Assembly: GCF_042788235.1 (NCBI RefSeq)
Contig: NZ_JBHZOL010000055.1
Span: 1 to 64,000 of the forward strand
Length of the DNA stretch: 64,000 nucleotides
Direction: 5' to 3'
Origin: Sphaerothrix epifaneia
Lineage (GTDB): Bacteria; Cyanobacteriota; Cyanobacteriia; Phormidesmidales; Phormidesmidaceae
Each line of letters opens with the position of its first letter. Positions within the stretch are counted from its first letter, which is position 1. The notes beneath the pieces were generated by a model. The model was not told the DNA's origin, ran no database searches, and saw nothing but the letters and a program-made list of their open reading frames with translations. The position numbers and the translations under genes are program-made. This document shows, in pieces, positions 41,858 to 51,078 of the stretch.

Positions 41858-43444
41858 ATGGCATCTTTCAACTGGTTCCGTCGCGGCTACGACGAAGCCG
41901 AATCGCAACAAGCTGAGGCCGACGAGACGGCCACCCAGCCCAGTCCAGCCGAGCCTGAAAAAGGTGCTGAGGCGTCTACGGCTAATTCATCTCAGATGAG
42001 TTCTGAAGACTATCTCAAGTGGGCCAAAGCCGCCTATCAAAATATTCAGAAAAAGCAGTCTTCGGTTGCCGAATCGCCCTCGCCTGCTGCCGAAACCCCT
42101 GAGGTTGAACCGTCAAAGACAGCGGCAGAAGAAGAATCAGTGACGGCCTTACCAGAAGCCGCTGTCGAATCACCGACCCCTAGTCCCGAAACCGCTACTG
42201 ATTCAGAGCCTAAAACTGAAGTCTCGATGGCAACGTCTGAAGCCGCCGCAGAAAGCCTCGCCCAGTTTTCGGCATCGTCCGCGCCAGCGACTCCTTTTTG
42301 GGCTAGGGCAGAGGCAGAGCGACAAGAGCGTCTAGAGCGCTTAAAAGAAACTGCGATCGCAGAGCCTGAACCCGAACCAGAGCCAGATCACTCGCCCACC
42401 GCCGACTCAACTGCCTCAGCGACTTTACCGGATGTTGATTTTGACGAAGCCTTTGTCTGGTCAGCCGAAGTACTCGCGGCTCAAGGTCGTCGCCCCGATG
42501 ATATTTCTTTAGAAGAAATCACCTGGCTAAAGCGGCTGCGTCAGGGACTCGACAAAACTCGCCGCAGCTTGGTCAATCAGCTCAAAGCTATTGTCGGGCA
42601 AGGGCCGCTCAATGATGACGCAGTGATGGAGATTGAAGCGTTACTGCTGCAAGCAGATGTAGGGGTAGAAGCCACTGACTACATTATCGAAACCTTACAA
42701 ACCAAGCTCCGTCAAGAAACGCTGCCCCCCGAACAAGCGATCGCCTACCTTAAACGTATTTTACGCGAGATGCTAGATAGCCCGCTGGCAGGCACTCACA
42801 ACCTTACGTTTGTTCCTGACAAAGAGTCGCTCACTATTTGGCTGCTAACAGGCGTCAACGGCGCTGGTAAAACCACGACTATTGGCAAAATTGCCCACAT
42901 CGCCAAAAAGTCAGGCTACGAATGTTTGATTGCTGCGGCTGACACCTTTCGGGCGGCGGCGGTAGAGCAGGTGAAAATTTGGGGACAGCGCAGCAACGTT
43001 GAAGTGATTGCCAACCCTGGCAAAAATACTGATCCAGCCGCCGTTGTCTTTGATGCCATCACAGCAGCTAAGTCGCGTGGGGTTGAGCTACTGCTAGTAG
43101 ACACAGCAGGCCGCCTGCAGAACAAAAAAAACTTGATGGACGAACTGGCAAAAGTCCGTCGCATTATCAGCAAAAAAGCCCCAGACGCCAGGGTAGAGTC
43201 TTTGCTGGTGCTAGATGCTACCCTGGGGCAAAACGGTCTTCGTCAGGCAGAAGTCTTTGCTGAAGCCGCTCAGCTTAGCGGAGTTGTTTTAACCAAGCTA
43301 GACGGTACAGCTAAAGGGGGAGTAGCTTTAGCCGTTGTTAAACAGCTAGGACTGCCAATTCGCTTTATTGGGGCTGGCGAAGGCATTGAAGATTTGCGCC
43401 CATTCTCTAGCTATGAGTTTATAGAAGCTTTGCTGAGTGGTTAG
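41858..43444 (+). CDS. ftsY: Signal recognition particle receptor FtsY
   Basis: This 528-aa SRP receptor GTPase delivers ribosomes to the membrane. Residues 1-190 are an acidic A domain rich in Ala, Glu and Pro. The N domain follows, then the G domain: G1 GVNGAGKTTTIGK near 331, DTAGRLQNK, and TKLDGTAKGG. It ends with the C-terminal PIRFIGAGEGIEDLRPF helix. Its stop overlaps by 3 bp the stop of the convergent YCII gene. Confidence 0.95.
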   Translation: MASFNWFRRGYDEAESQQAEADETATQPSPAEPEKGAEASTANSSQMSSEDYLKWAKAAYQNIQKKQSSVAESPSPAAETPEVEPSKTAAEEESVTALPEAAVESPTPSPETATDSEPKTEVSMATSEAAAESLAQFSASSAPATPFWARAEAERQERLERLKETAIAEPEPEPEPDHSPTADSTASATLPDVDFDEAFVWSAEVLAAQGRRPDDISLEEITWLKRLRQGLDKTRRSLVNQLKAIVGQGPLNDDAVMEIEALLLQADVGVEATDYIIETLQTKLRQETLPPEQAIAYLKRILREMLDSPLAGTHNLTFVPDKESLTIWLLTGVNGAGKTTTIGKIAHIAKKSGYECLIAAADTFRAAAVEQVKIWGQRSNVEVIANPGKNTDPAAVVFDAITAAKSRGVELLLVDTAGRLQNKKNLMDELAKVRRIISKKAPDARVESLLVLDATLGQNGLRQAEVFAEAAQLSGVVLTKLDGTAKGGVALAVVKQLGLPIRFIGAGEGIEDLRPFSSYEFIEALLSG

Positions 43445-43710
43445 AAAGCCTGTATCCATTCATAAATTTCGTAGTTTGTCCAGATGCCATTTTGCCAGTA
43501 GGGGTCGCCTTCAACCAGGTGACGAACGGTGGCTTCGCTGTCGGCTTCATAAAGACCAAAAACGCGGGTGGTGTCTTTCGTTGGGCCTAACGTAATTAAC
43601 GTTCCCTGTTCTTTTTGAACCTGTAACCCTTGCAGATGGGCTTGGCGATACGGTGCCCGTTTTTCTAAAACGTTTTCGCAGTAGCTACCCCAGAGGACGT
43701 ACTTTGGCAT
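43441..43710 (-). CDS. YCII-family protein
   Basis: This 89-aa YCII-like ferredoxin-fold protein has MPKYVLWGSYCENVLEKRAP, then GTLITLGPT and the HLVEGDPYWQNGIW block, with the family His and Asp pair. The start at 43710 gives the usual length; an upstream ATG would add 18 unrelated residues. It ends convergently with ftsY. Substrate and role are unknown. Confidence 0.82.
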   Translation of the reverse strand: MPKYVLWGSYCENVLEKRAPYRQAHLQGLQVQKEQGTLITLGPTKDTTRVFGLYEADSEATVRHLVEGDPYWQNGIWTNYEIYEWIQAF

Positions 43711-43918
43711 AATGGCTCGTCTATTATTTCTCTCAAATTTTACTCGTTTGAGCAAAGCGGGCAAAATTCACGCTCCGGATGCCTTATATCAATTCTCGAT
43801 TTTGGATTTTCGATTTTGAATTGAACAGTCTTTGCTCTACATACGTTTCGTCATTCTCATCTGTACCTTTCTTTTGAAGAATTGGTATTATCTGTGGCTT
43901 GGTAGTGACTTGGCAGGC

Positions 43919-44028
43919 ATAGCTAAAGGCAGGCAGACGGGTGAGGGCAGAGAGCAGAGCAGCAGAAAGGCTTTTTTCTCAGCGGCTTTCGGCAAATGAA
44001 GTATCTCAATGCTGGTGGCTACCGCTAT
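43919..44028 (+). repeat. Dispersed intergenic repeat, near-complete copy 2
   Basis: The copy begins ATAGCTAAAGGCAGGCAG, carries AGCAGAAAGGCTTTTTTCTC, CAGCGGCTTTCGGC and AATGAAGTATCTCAATGCTG, and ends GTGGCTACCGCTAT. It is in forward orientation, about 110 bp long, and fills most of the gap between the YCII gene and the AllA-like gene. Confidence 0.8.
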
Positions 44029-44034
44029 AGCTTT

Positions 44035-44526
44035 CTAAACAATTGAAAATCGCAGTCCATACTGAGCTTGTAAGTCGCAAGTATCGTGGTCGGTAAGGTT
44101 GGTATCGCTTAGCTCCAAGTTGTAGAAGTCTATAGTGGCTTCATCAAAATAAGGCCCTGCGTGCCAGGTGCCGATCGCCAGTTTGACAAAGCAGTTACCC
44201 GGAATTTTGAATGCCTGAATTTCTGAAGGGGATGGGCAGTTAGTTGCACCAGGTGGAGCCACTGCCAGTAACCAGGGTTTGTCGGCTAGCGCTCCTAAAC
44301 ACTGGGTACATTGCTGATGACGGGTGATGTGAGCAAATTGCCGACCGCGTTGCGGTAACTGCATGAGGTAAAAACGAGGAATGCCGTCTTTAAAGTGAAG
44401 CTGAGCATCATCGGCATCAAAGCGCTTACCATCGGCGGTAGGAAAAATTACTTGCCCGTAGGGTCTAAAGTTATCAGCCGTAATTGGCTGAGCCGTCAGC
44501 GATCGCAGCGTTATATCTAATGGCAT
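44035..44526 (-). CDS. Ureidoglycolate lyase family protein (AllA-like)
   Basis: This 163-aa cupin-like protein has the AllA layout: LTAQPITADNFRPYGQVI, ITRHQQCTQCLGALADKPWL, VAPPG, and GTWHAGPYFDEATIDFYNLE. In purine degradation, AllA releases urea from ureidoglycolate. No other allantoin gene is nearby, so the substrate here is not secured. The active-site-type His and Glu residues are present. Single gene, flanked by a repeat copy. Confidence 0.82.
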   Translation of the reverse strand: MPLDITLRSLTAQPITADNFRPYGQVIFPTADGKRFDADDAQLHFKDGIPRFYLMQLPQRGRQFAHITRHQQCTQCLGALADKPWLLAVAPPGATNCPSPSEIQAFKIPGNCFVKLAIGTWHAGPYFDEATIDFYNLELSDTNLTDHDTCDLQAQYGLRFSIV

Positions 44527-44629
44527 GGGCGATAAACAAGCTGGCTTTCTCTTATGCTAGCCACTCTATCAGCGGCGATCGCTAAAGCGAGAGAAAACTG
44601 TACCGAGGTATCGAAACTCAAGCTATAAC

Positions 44630-47600
44630 TTGGCTATCACTCAAAGGAACAGAGCTTTGCGTGTTTCTCTTAAAACAGTACTAGTAGCGGCCTTCACCCT
44701 TCAAATTGTTGCGATCACAGCGTTGGTGGGCTATTTCTCATACCACAATAGCCAGCAAGCTGTACGGTCACTGGCTGACCAGCTCATGCAAAAAAACTCG
44801 GCTCACGTCAGCAGCCACTTGGCAGCTTTTCTAGACCAGCCGCGCCAACTCGTCGAACTCAATCGTCTCTCAATGGAGGCGGGCGATTTGGATTTAACCA
44901 ACTTTGAACAGCTAGAGGCGGCGTTTTTTCGCCAGATTCAAATCTACACCGCTGTAACTGATTTAAGTTACAGCAATGCCAGTGGCGAAGTAATTGCCGT
45001 AGGGCGCGATCAGCTTGGCGTGCTGACGCAACCGGGCAGCGTTATCGTTTGGGAGGCGGTAGGCTCAGAGCCAAAGGCTCGTCGCTTTTATCGCATTAAT
45101 GAGCAGCGTCAGCGCTTAGAAGTGTTGCATGTGACACCCAACTTTGACCCGCGTCAGCGCTTATGGTACCAGACGGCTGTAGCAGCCAACCAACCCACTT
45201 GGAGTCCTATTTTACCGGCTCTCAATTTACCCGTAGCGACGATCGCCATTACCACCCCTATTTATCGTCAGGGAGCCTTTCAAGGCGTTTTGCACTCGGA
45301 TTTGTTATTGAGCGATCTCAGTTTATTTCTTAGCAGTTTAGATGTTTCGTTGTCGGGGCAGGTATTTATCATCGATCGCGCCGGTGATTTAGTCGCGACT
45401 TCCACTCAAGAGCAAGCCTTTATTAAAAACGAGCAAGGACAAAACCTTATCCGCTTACCCGCCGCTCAAAGTCGAAATGCCATAACCCAAGCAACTGCCC
45501 AGGCTATTTCTCAACGTTTGGCTAGCCTGAAAACAACGCAGTTAGAAACCTTTAGCTTTGTTACGGCCAATCAGCGCTATTTTGTTCGGCTCGATGCTTA
45601 TCAGTATCAAAAGCAGCTTGACTGGCTGATTGTTACGGTGGTTCCGGCTGCTGATTTTATGAGCGAAGTCAAAGCGGGGTTGCGTCAGTCTCTCTTGCTA
45701 AGCACCCTAGCTTTGCTCGTGTCTTTAGGACTAGCTGCCATCATAGCCCGCAAAATAGCACAGCCCGTTATTGCCCTCAAACAAACCGCCCAATCTGTAG
45801 CTGCAGGCCAGATTCAGACCTCGTCTGTCTCTACCTACATTACCGAAATAGAGTCTCTGCAGCAATCGTTTCAGCAGATGGTGATTCAGCTTCAGCAGGC
45901 ATTTCAATCGCTGCGAGAAAGTGAGCAAAAGCTATCGACTTTTTTAGAAAGTGTGCCGATTGGCATTAGCGTCTATGACCCTTCTGGGGAATTTGTGTTT
46001 ATTAACCGCAAGGGCAAAGAAATTTTTAGCACTGATATTACTTCGGTTGAAGCTGAGCAGCTTTCGACCGTTTACCAGCTTTATGTGGCGGGCAGCGATC
46101 GCCTCTATCCTACCGAAAAGCTCCCAGCAGTCAGGGCGTTGCAAGGCGAAGGGGTCTACGTTGACGATATAGAAGTAGCGGTTGCAGGTCGGCGAATTCC
46201 GCTGGAAGTGCATACTACCCCAGCTTTTGATCAGTCCGGCCAGGTGATTTATGCCATCAACGCCTTTCAAGATATTAGCGAGCGGCGACAGGCTGAGCAG
46301 GCGCAGGCAGCCTTTAGAGAATCAACGGATGCGCTGTTTTTAGTTAGTACCGAAACAGGACGAACGGTCGATTGCAACCAACGGGCGGTGGAACTATTTG
46401 AAGCCCCCAGTCGGGCCAGTTTGATTAATATTGAAGGCCATACCCTGCAAAAGCAGCCATTTACGCCACTAGAGCTAGCTCAAATTCGACAAGAACTCCA
46501 TCAAAATGGGTTTTGGAGCCTGGAAATTGAATACATGACCCGCAAAGGCGAGCCATTTTGGGGGCTACTGTCGGCCAAGCCAATTCAGGTGGGCGCTCAG
46601 ACGTTTAACCTGGTCAGAGTGACCGACATTAGCGATCGCAAACAAGCTGAACTCGCTTTGCAAGCCAGCAATGCCCGTCAGCAGGCGATTTTATCGGTGA
46701 TGCCAGATCTTATGTACGTGGTCGATGCCAACGGCATTATTTTGGAGCAGGTGACCGTCAGACCTGACATTGATCTGCACGCCGGAACGGGACTCGATCG
46801 CACCACTATTTTTGATGTAGGTACGCCCCAAAATGTGCAACGCAAAGCCAAGGCTATTCGATTAGCGCTTTCTACTGGACAGACACAAATTTACGAACAG
46901 CAAATTGAGCTAACCGGACAGTCACGTTACGAAGAAGTGCGCTGTGTGCCCATGTCTGCCCAGCGAGTGCTGTTAATGTTTCGAGATATTAGCGATCGCA
47001 AACAAACAGAAATAGATTTGCAGGCCGCTAAAGCCGCTGCTGAAAGCGCCAGTCAAGCCAAGAGCATTTTTATCGCTAACATTAGCCATGAACTGCGATC
47101 GCCCCTCAATGCCATTCTGGGGTTTGCTGAACTTCTCCAAGCAGAAACCACGCTATCTCCTCAACAGCGTGAAAATGCCGGATTAATCTACCGTAGCGGC
47201 CAACACCTGCTCAATATCATCAATCAGGTACTCGATTTAGCCAAAATAGAAGCAAATCGGGCACAGCTCCACATCACTCAGGTTGAGCTTTTGAGCCTAT
47301 TGCAAGATCTCAGCAACCTCTTTGCCCTCAAAGCAGAGGGACGAGGGCTAAGCTTTTGTTTTCAAGCAGAGGCCGCTTTACCGACAGGCATTTATGCTGA
47401 CGAGGTGAAGCTGCGCCAGATCTTGATTAACCTACTTGACAATGCCTGCAAATTTACTGAGCAAGGCAGCGTCAGCCTCAGGGTAGCAGTAGTCGATCTG
47501 CCTTCAGAAAAAACCGTCAAACTATCCTTTGCAGTGAGCGATACTGGCATTGGTATTTCTGCTGAAGAACAAGCGCTGCTGTTTCAGCCGTTTAGTCAAA

Positions 47601-48232
47601 CTCAAGGGGGTCAAGCTCAACAACAAGGTACAGGCTTGGGGCTACACATCAGCCGCGAGTTTGTCCGCTTGATGGGAAGCGAACTCAAAGTTGAGAGTCA
47701 GCTAGGCCAGGGCAGCACTTTTCAATTTGAACTGGTGGCGTCTCGGGTTGACTGGCAATTGCCTGCTCAGCCAGCAATAGCCCCAAAGGTCACTGGGTTA
47801 GCGGCTGGTTCCCCTCGCTATCGGCTGCTCATTGTCGATGACAATTCCGTTAATCGGCGGCTGCTAGCCCATGTGTTATCAGTTCTTGAGGTTGAGCTGC
47901 AAGAAGCGGCCAATGGTCGAGAGGCGCTAGAACGATGGCAAACCTGGCAGCCACATTTGATTTGGATGGATTTGCGGATGCCAGAGATGGATGGGTTAGA
48001 AGCCACTCGTCAAATTCGCCGTCAGGAGACGTATCGTTGCGATCGCCAACAGCCCCTAATAACTAAGATTGTTGCCATCTCCGCGACAGGCACCCAAAAC
48101 CTAGAAGCTCTAGCGCTACAGGCTGGTTGCGACGATTTTGTCGAAAAACCTTTCCAGCGGCGGCAAATCTTCGCGACCTTGCAGCGACAGTTGGGTGTGC
48201 AATATCGTTACGAAACACCCTCTCAGGTTTAA
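44630..48232 (+). CDS. Hybrid sensor histidine kinase (Cache-HAMP-PAS-HisKA-HATPase-REC)
   Basis: The protein has 1200 aa. TM1 at about 14-36 and TM2 at about 347-375 enclose a periplasmic double-Cache sensor (DPRQRLWYQTAV is typical). HAMP follows at about 370-425, then three PAS domains (about 430-545, 550-670 and 675-790). The kinase core has His820 (ISHELRSPLN), an N box (LINLLDNACKF), DTGIGIS and GTGLGLHIS. A C-terminal receiver has phospho-acceptor Asp1114 (IWMDLRMPEMDG). It senses an external small molecule and relays phosphate internally. The start is TTG at 44630. No partner gene is adjacent. Confidence 0.93.
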   Translation: MAITQRNRALRVSLKTVLVAAFTLQIVAITALVGYFSYHNSQQAVRSLADQLMQKNSAHVSSHLAAFLDQPRQLVELNRLSMEAGDLDLTNFEQLEAAFFRQIQIYTAVTDLSYSNASGEVIAVGRDQLGVLTQPGSVIVWEAVGSEPKARRFYRINEQRQRLEVLHVTPNFDPRQRLWYQTAVAANQPTWSPILPALNLPVATIAITTPIYRQGAFQGVLHSDLLLSDLSLFLSSLDVSLSGQVFIIDRAGDLVATSTQEQAFIKNEQGQNLIRLPAAQSRNAITQATAQAISQRLASLKTTQLETFSFVTANQRYFVRLDAYQYQKQLDWLIVTVVPAADFMSEVKAGLRQSLLLSTLALLVSLGLAAIIARKIAQPVIALKQTAQSVAAGQIQTSSVSTYITEIESLQQSFQQMVIQLQQAFQSLRESEQKLSTFLESVPIGISVYDPSGEFVFINRKGKEIFSTDITSVEAEQLSTVYQLYVAGSDRLYPTEKLPAVRALQGEGVYVDDIEVAVAGRRIPLEVHTTPAFDQSGQVIYAINAFQDISERRQAEQAQAAFRESTDALFLVSTETGRTVDCNQRAVELFEAPSRASLINIEGHTLQKQPFTPLELAQIRQELHQNGFWSLEIEYMTRKGEPFWGLLSAKPIQVGAQTFNLVRVTDISDRKQAELALQASNARQQAILSVMPDLMYVVDANGIILEQVTVRPDIDLHAGTGLDRTTIFDVGTPQNVQRKAKAIRLALSTGQTQIYEQQIELTGQSRYEEVRCVPMSAQRVLLMFRDISDRKQTEIDLQAAKAAAESASQAKSIFIANISHELRSPLNAILGFAELLQAETTLSPQQRENAGLIYRSGQHLLNIINQVLDLAKIEANRAQLHITQVELLSLLQDLSNLFALKAEGRGLSFCFQAEAALPTGIYADEVKLRQILINLLDNACKFTEQGSVSLRVAVVDLPSEKTVKLSFAVSDTGIGISAEEQALLFQPFSQTQGGQAQQQGTGLGLHISREFVRLMGSELKVESQLGQGSTFQFELVASRVDWQLPAQPAIAPKVTGLAAGSPRYRLLIVDDNSVNRRLLAHVLSVLEVELQEAANGREALERWQTWQPHLIWMDLRMPEMDGLEATRQIRRQETYRCDRQQPLITKIVAISATGTQNLEALALQAGCDDFVEKPFQRRQIFATLQRQLGVQYRYETPSQV

Positions 48233-48236
48233 AGTT

Positions 48237-48338
48237 ACAGCGATAGCCGCCAGCGGTGAGCCACTTCAATTGCCAAAAGCCGCTGAGAGAAAAGCTTTGC
48301 TTCTGCCGCCTGCCCCCAATTCTCTGCCTTTAGCGATG
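48237..48338 (-). repeat. Dispersed intergenic repeat, copy 3
   Basis: The copy is in reverse orientation. Its complement reads ATCGCTAAAGGCAGAG, then AAAGCTTTTCTCTCAGCGGC, TTTTGGCAATTGAAGTGGC and CGCTGGCGGCTATCGCTGT. It starts 4 bp after the hybrid kinase stop codon, so it may serve as its 3' UTR. Confidence 0.75.
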
Positions 48339-48826
48339 TTTGTTTACTGGCTAGAGATCTGCACGACAAGCTGAGCCGAGGCAAAAAGCATTGCTGTGAC
48401 CGGGTAAATTTTGATGATTCAGTACAGTTCTTTTGTGCCGTTTTTAGCGGATAGCCTGATGCTGATTCGAGCCAAAGCGATCGCAGCTTTTGCCTAGTGA
48501 TTAATACTCAGTAATGTATTAGTGATCTCTCTAGATAGCTCAAGTTTTGCAGTCAGGAATTTAAAGCAAAAAACAAAGCTTGCTACCGCTGCGCTCAAGC
48601 AAACTGGCTGAGAAAAAAAAGGTACAACCCCCCTCAGCGTCTTGATCCCAATCCCATGCTTTTTGATCCCAGCCTGATATTCTATTTCGGCGAAAATCTT
48701 TATGAACGGACTTAATGAGTTTAGGAAAAAGTGGATGTTTGTGGGGTAACAGAACACTCACTCAATATCAGTGCTAGGATTTCCACAGAAGAAGAAAGAT
48801 ACTAGCAGATAAGGACGTAGTGTTCA
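48339..48826. promoter_or_regulatory. Leader region of pnp
   Basis: This AT-rich stretch of about 490 bp has no credible ORF. The pnp promoter and 5' UTR must lie here. AAGGA stands about 11 nt before the pnp ATG. I cannot place the promoter or the self-cleavage hairpin known from enterobacterial pnp leaders. Confidence 0.4.
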
Positions 48827-50977
48827 ATGCAGGAGATTGAAAAGTCAATATCCTTTGATGGACGGGATATTCGACTTAAAGTAGGTTTGTTAGCGCCTCA
48901 AGCAGGCGGAGCAGTGCTCGTCCAGTCGGGCGATACGGCGGTACTGGTGACAGCTACAAGAGCTTCAGGCCGAGAAGGAATTGATTTTTTGCCCTTATTG
49001 GTAGATTACGAAGAGCGACTCTACGCAGCAGGACGAATTCCGGGCGGTTACTTGCGACGTGAAGGCCGTCCTCCAGAGCGAGCCACCCTCACCAGCCGCT
49101 TAATCGACCGCCCCATGCGCCCCTTGTTTCCCCAGTGGTTGCGTGATGACATTCAAATTGTGGCTACCACATTGTCTATGGACGAGCAGGTACCCCCTGA
49201 CGTCTTGGCAGCAACCGGAGCCTCTGTTGCCGTTTTGCTAGCCAAAATTCCTTTTATGGGGCCGATGGCGACTGTGCGGGTAGGGTTGGTCGGCGACGAC
49301 TTTATTATTAACCCCACCTACACCGAAATTGAATCGGGAGATCTCGATTTAGTGGTGGCAGGTTCGCCCGACGGCGTCATTATGGTTGAAGCAGGTGCCA
49401 ACCAGTTGCCTGAGCAAGATGTGATTGAAGCCATCGACTTTGGCTATGAGGTGGTTCAAGATCTGATTCAGGCACAGCGCGATCTGATTGCCGAACTTGG
49501 CATTGAGATTGTGCAAGAACCTGAGCCAGAGGTAGATTCTACCGTAGACGAGTTTATTCGCGATCGCGCTAGCGAAGGCATTAAGCAAGTGCTGTCGCAG
49601 TTCGACCTCGACAAACATCAGCGCGACGAAAAGCTGGACGTCATCAAAGACGAAGTCGCGGCCAAAATTGAAGAACTGCCCGAAGATGACCCCATTCGGG
49701 TTGCCACCACCGAAAACACCAAAGCGCTGGGCAAAGCTTTCAAAAGCCTGACCAAAGAGCTAATGCGCAAGCAAATTCTAGATGACGGTGTGCGGGTTGA
49801 TGGTCGAAAGCTAGATGAAGTGCGCCCCATTTCAGCCCGCGTAGGTTTGTTGCCGGCTCGGGTACATGGCAGCGGCTTATTTAACCGAGGGCTAACTCAG
49901 GTAATGTCGGTGGTAACGCTGGGAACCCCTGGCGATGCTCAAATGATGGATGATCTGCATCCGGATGAAGAGAAGCGCTATCTACACCATTACAACTTCC
50001 CTCCTTACTCCGTGGGTGAAACCCGGCCTATGCGTTCTCCTGGGCGGCGAGAAGTCGGTCACGGTGCTTTAGCAGAGCGGGCTTTGGTACCAGTTTTACC
50101 TGAACAAAAAGACTTTCCCTATGTCATTCGGGTCGTTTCTGAGGTGCTCTCCTCTAATGGCTCAACCTCAATGGGTTCAGTTTGTGGTTCCACGCTGTCT
50201 CTAATGGATGCTGGGGTACCTATCACCAAGCCAGTCAGCGGCGCGGCGATGGGTTTAATCAAAGAAGGCAGCGAAGTACGCATCTTAACCGACATTCAGG
50301 GAATCGAAGATTTTCTGGGGGATATGGACTTTAAGGTAGCAGGGACGGATAGCGGTATCACGGCCTTGCAAATGGATATGAAGATTACAGGGCTTGATGT
50401 TGCCACGATCGCTAAGGCAATCAACCAAGCCAAACCCGCTCGCATGCACATTCTCGAAAAGATGTTGGAGGCGATCGCTAAGCCCCGGCCAGAGTTATCT
50501 CCTTTTGCACCGCGCCTGCTGACCTTCAAGATTGATCCTGAACTCATTGGCATGGTGATTGGCCCTGGTGGCAAAAAAATCAAGAGCATTGTGGAGCAAA
50601 CGGGAGCCAAGGTTGATATTGATGACGATGGTACCGTCACGGTATCTTCCATCGAAGGTAGCAAAGCTCAACAGGCTAAAGCCATTATCCAGGGTATGAC
50701 AACGCGGCCTGCTGCTGGTGATGTCTATGCTGGTAAAGTAACGCGGGTTATTCCCATTGGAGCTTTTGTTGAGTTCTTACCCGGTCAAGAGGGTATGATT
50801 CACATTTCTCAGCTAGCTGACTACCGCGTTGGCAAAGTAGAGGACGAAGTCACCGTGGGAGATGATGTCATCGTCAAAGTGCGGGATATTGACGGCAAGG
50901 GTCGTATTAACCTCACACGGCTGAACATCCACCCAGATGAAGCCGCAGCGGCGCGTGAAGCGATCGCCCAAAGCTAA
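48827..50977 (+). CDS. pnp: Polynucleotide phosphorylase
   Basis: This 716-aa enzyme carries out 3'-to-5' phosphorolysis of RNA. It has two RNase PH domains (GRREVGHGALAERAL in the second, with SSNGSTSMGSVCG), an alpha-helical linker, a KH domain at about 568-625 (IGMVIGPGGKKIKSI) and an S1 domain at about 630-705. The family length is normal. A strong intrinsic terminator follows its stop codon. Confidence 0.96.
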   Translation: MQEIEKSISFDGRDIRLKVGLLAPQAGGAVLVQSGDTAVLVTATRASGREGIDFLPLLVDYEERLYAAGRIPGGYLRREGRPPERATLTSRLIDRPMRPLFPQWLRDDIQIVATTLSMDEQVPPDVLAATGASVAVLLAKIPFMGPMATVRVGLVGDDFIINPTYTEIESGDLDLVVAGSPDGVIMVEAGANQLPEQDVIEAIDFGYEVVQDLIQAQRDLIAELGIEIVQEPEPEVDSTVDEFIRDRASEGIKQVLSQFDLDKHQRDEKLDVIKDEVAAKIEELPEDDPIRVATTENTKALGKAFKSLTKELMRKQILDDGVRVDGRKLDEVRPISARVGLLPARVHGSGLFNRGLTQVMSVVTLGTPGDAQMMDDLHPDEEKRYLHHYNFPPYSVGETRPMRSPGRREVGHGALAERALVPVLPEQKDFPYVIRVVSEVLSSNGSTSMGSVCGSTLSLMDAGVPITKPVSGAAMGLIKEGSEVRILTDIQGIEDFLGDMDFKVAGTDSGITALQMDMKITGLDVATIAKAINQAKPARMHILEKMLEAIAKPRPELSPFAPRLLTFKIDPELIGMVIGPGGKKIKSIVEQTGAKVDIDDDGTVTVSSIEGSKAQQAKAIIQGMTTRPAAGDVYAGKVTRVIPIGAFVEFLPGQEGMIHISQLADYRVGKVEDEVTVGDDVIVKVRDIDGKGRINLTRLNIHPDEAAAAREAIAQS

Positions 50978-51035
50978 CGTAAAGGGTCAATAACAAATTG
51001 GCGTGAGTTGCGGATTCACCTTCGCTACTGTTGTA

Positions 51036-51059
51036 GGGGCTGATATCAAGCCCCTTTTT
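51036..51059 (+). terminator. Intrinsic terminator of pnp
   Basis: GGGGCT (51036-51041) pairs with AGCCCC (51049-51054) over a 7-nt loop, followed by TTTTT. It ends 20 bp before the ATG of the caspase-like gene, so that gene needs its own start or read-through. Confidence 0.85.
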
Positions 51060-51078
51060 GCTGAGTAAACTTGTTGGC

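Noticed and set aside
51058..51078. TTG start for the orthocaspase
   Set aside because: It overlaps the T-run of the pnp terminator, and the Tat-like signal begins at the ATG at 51,079.
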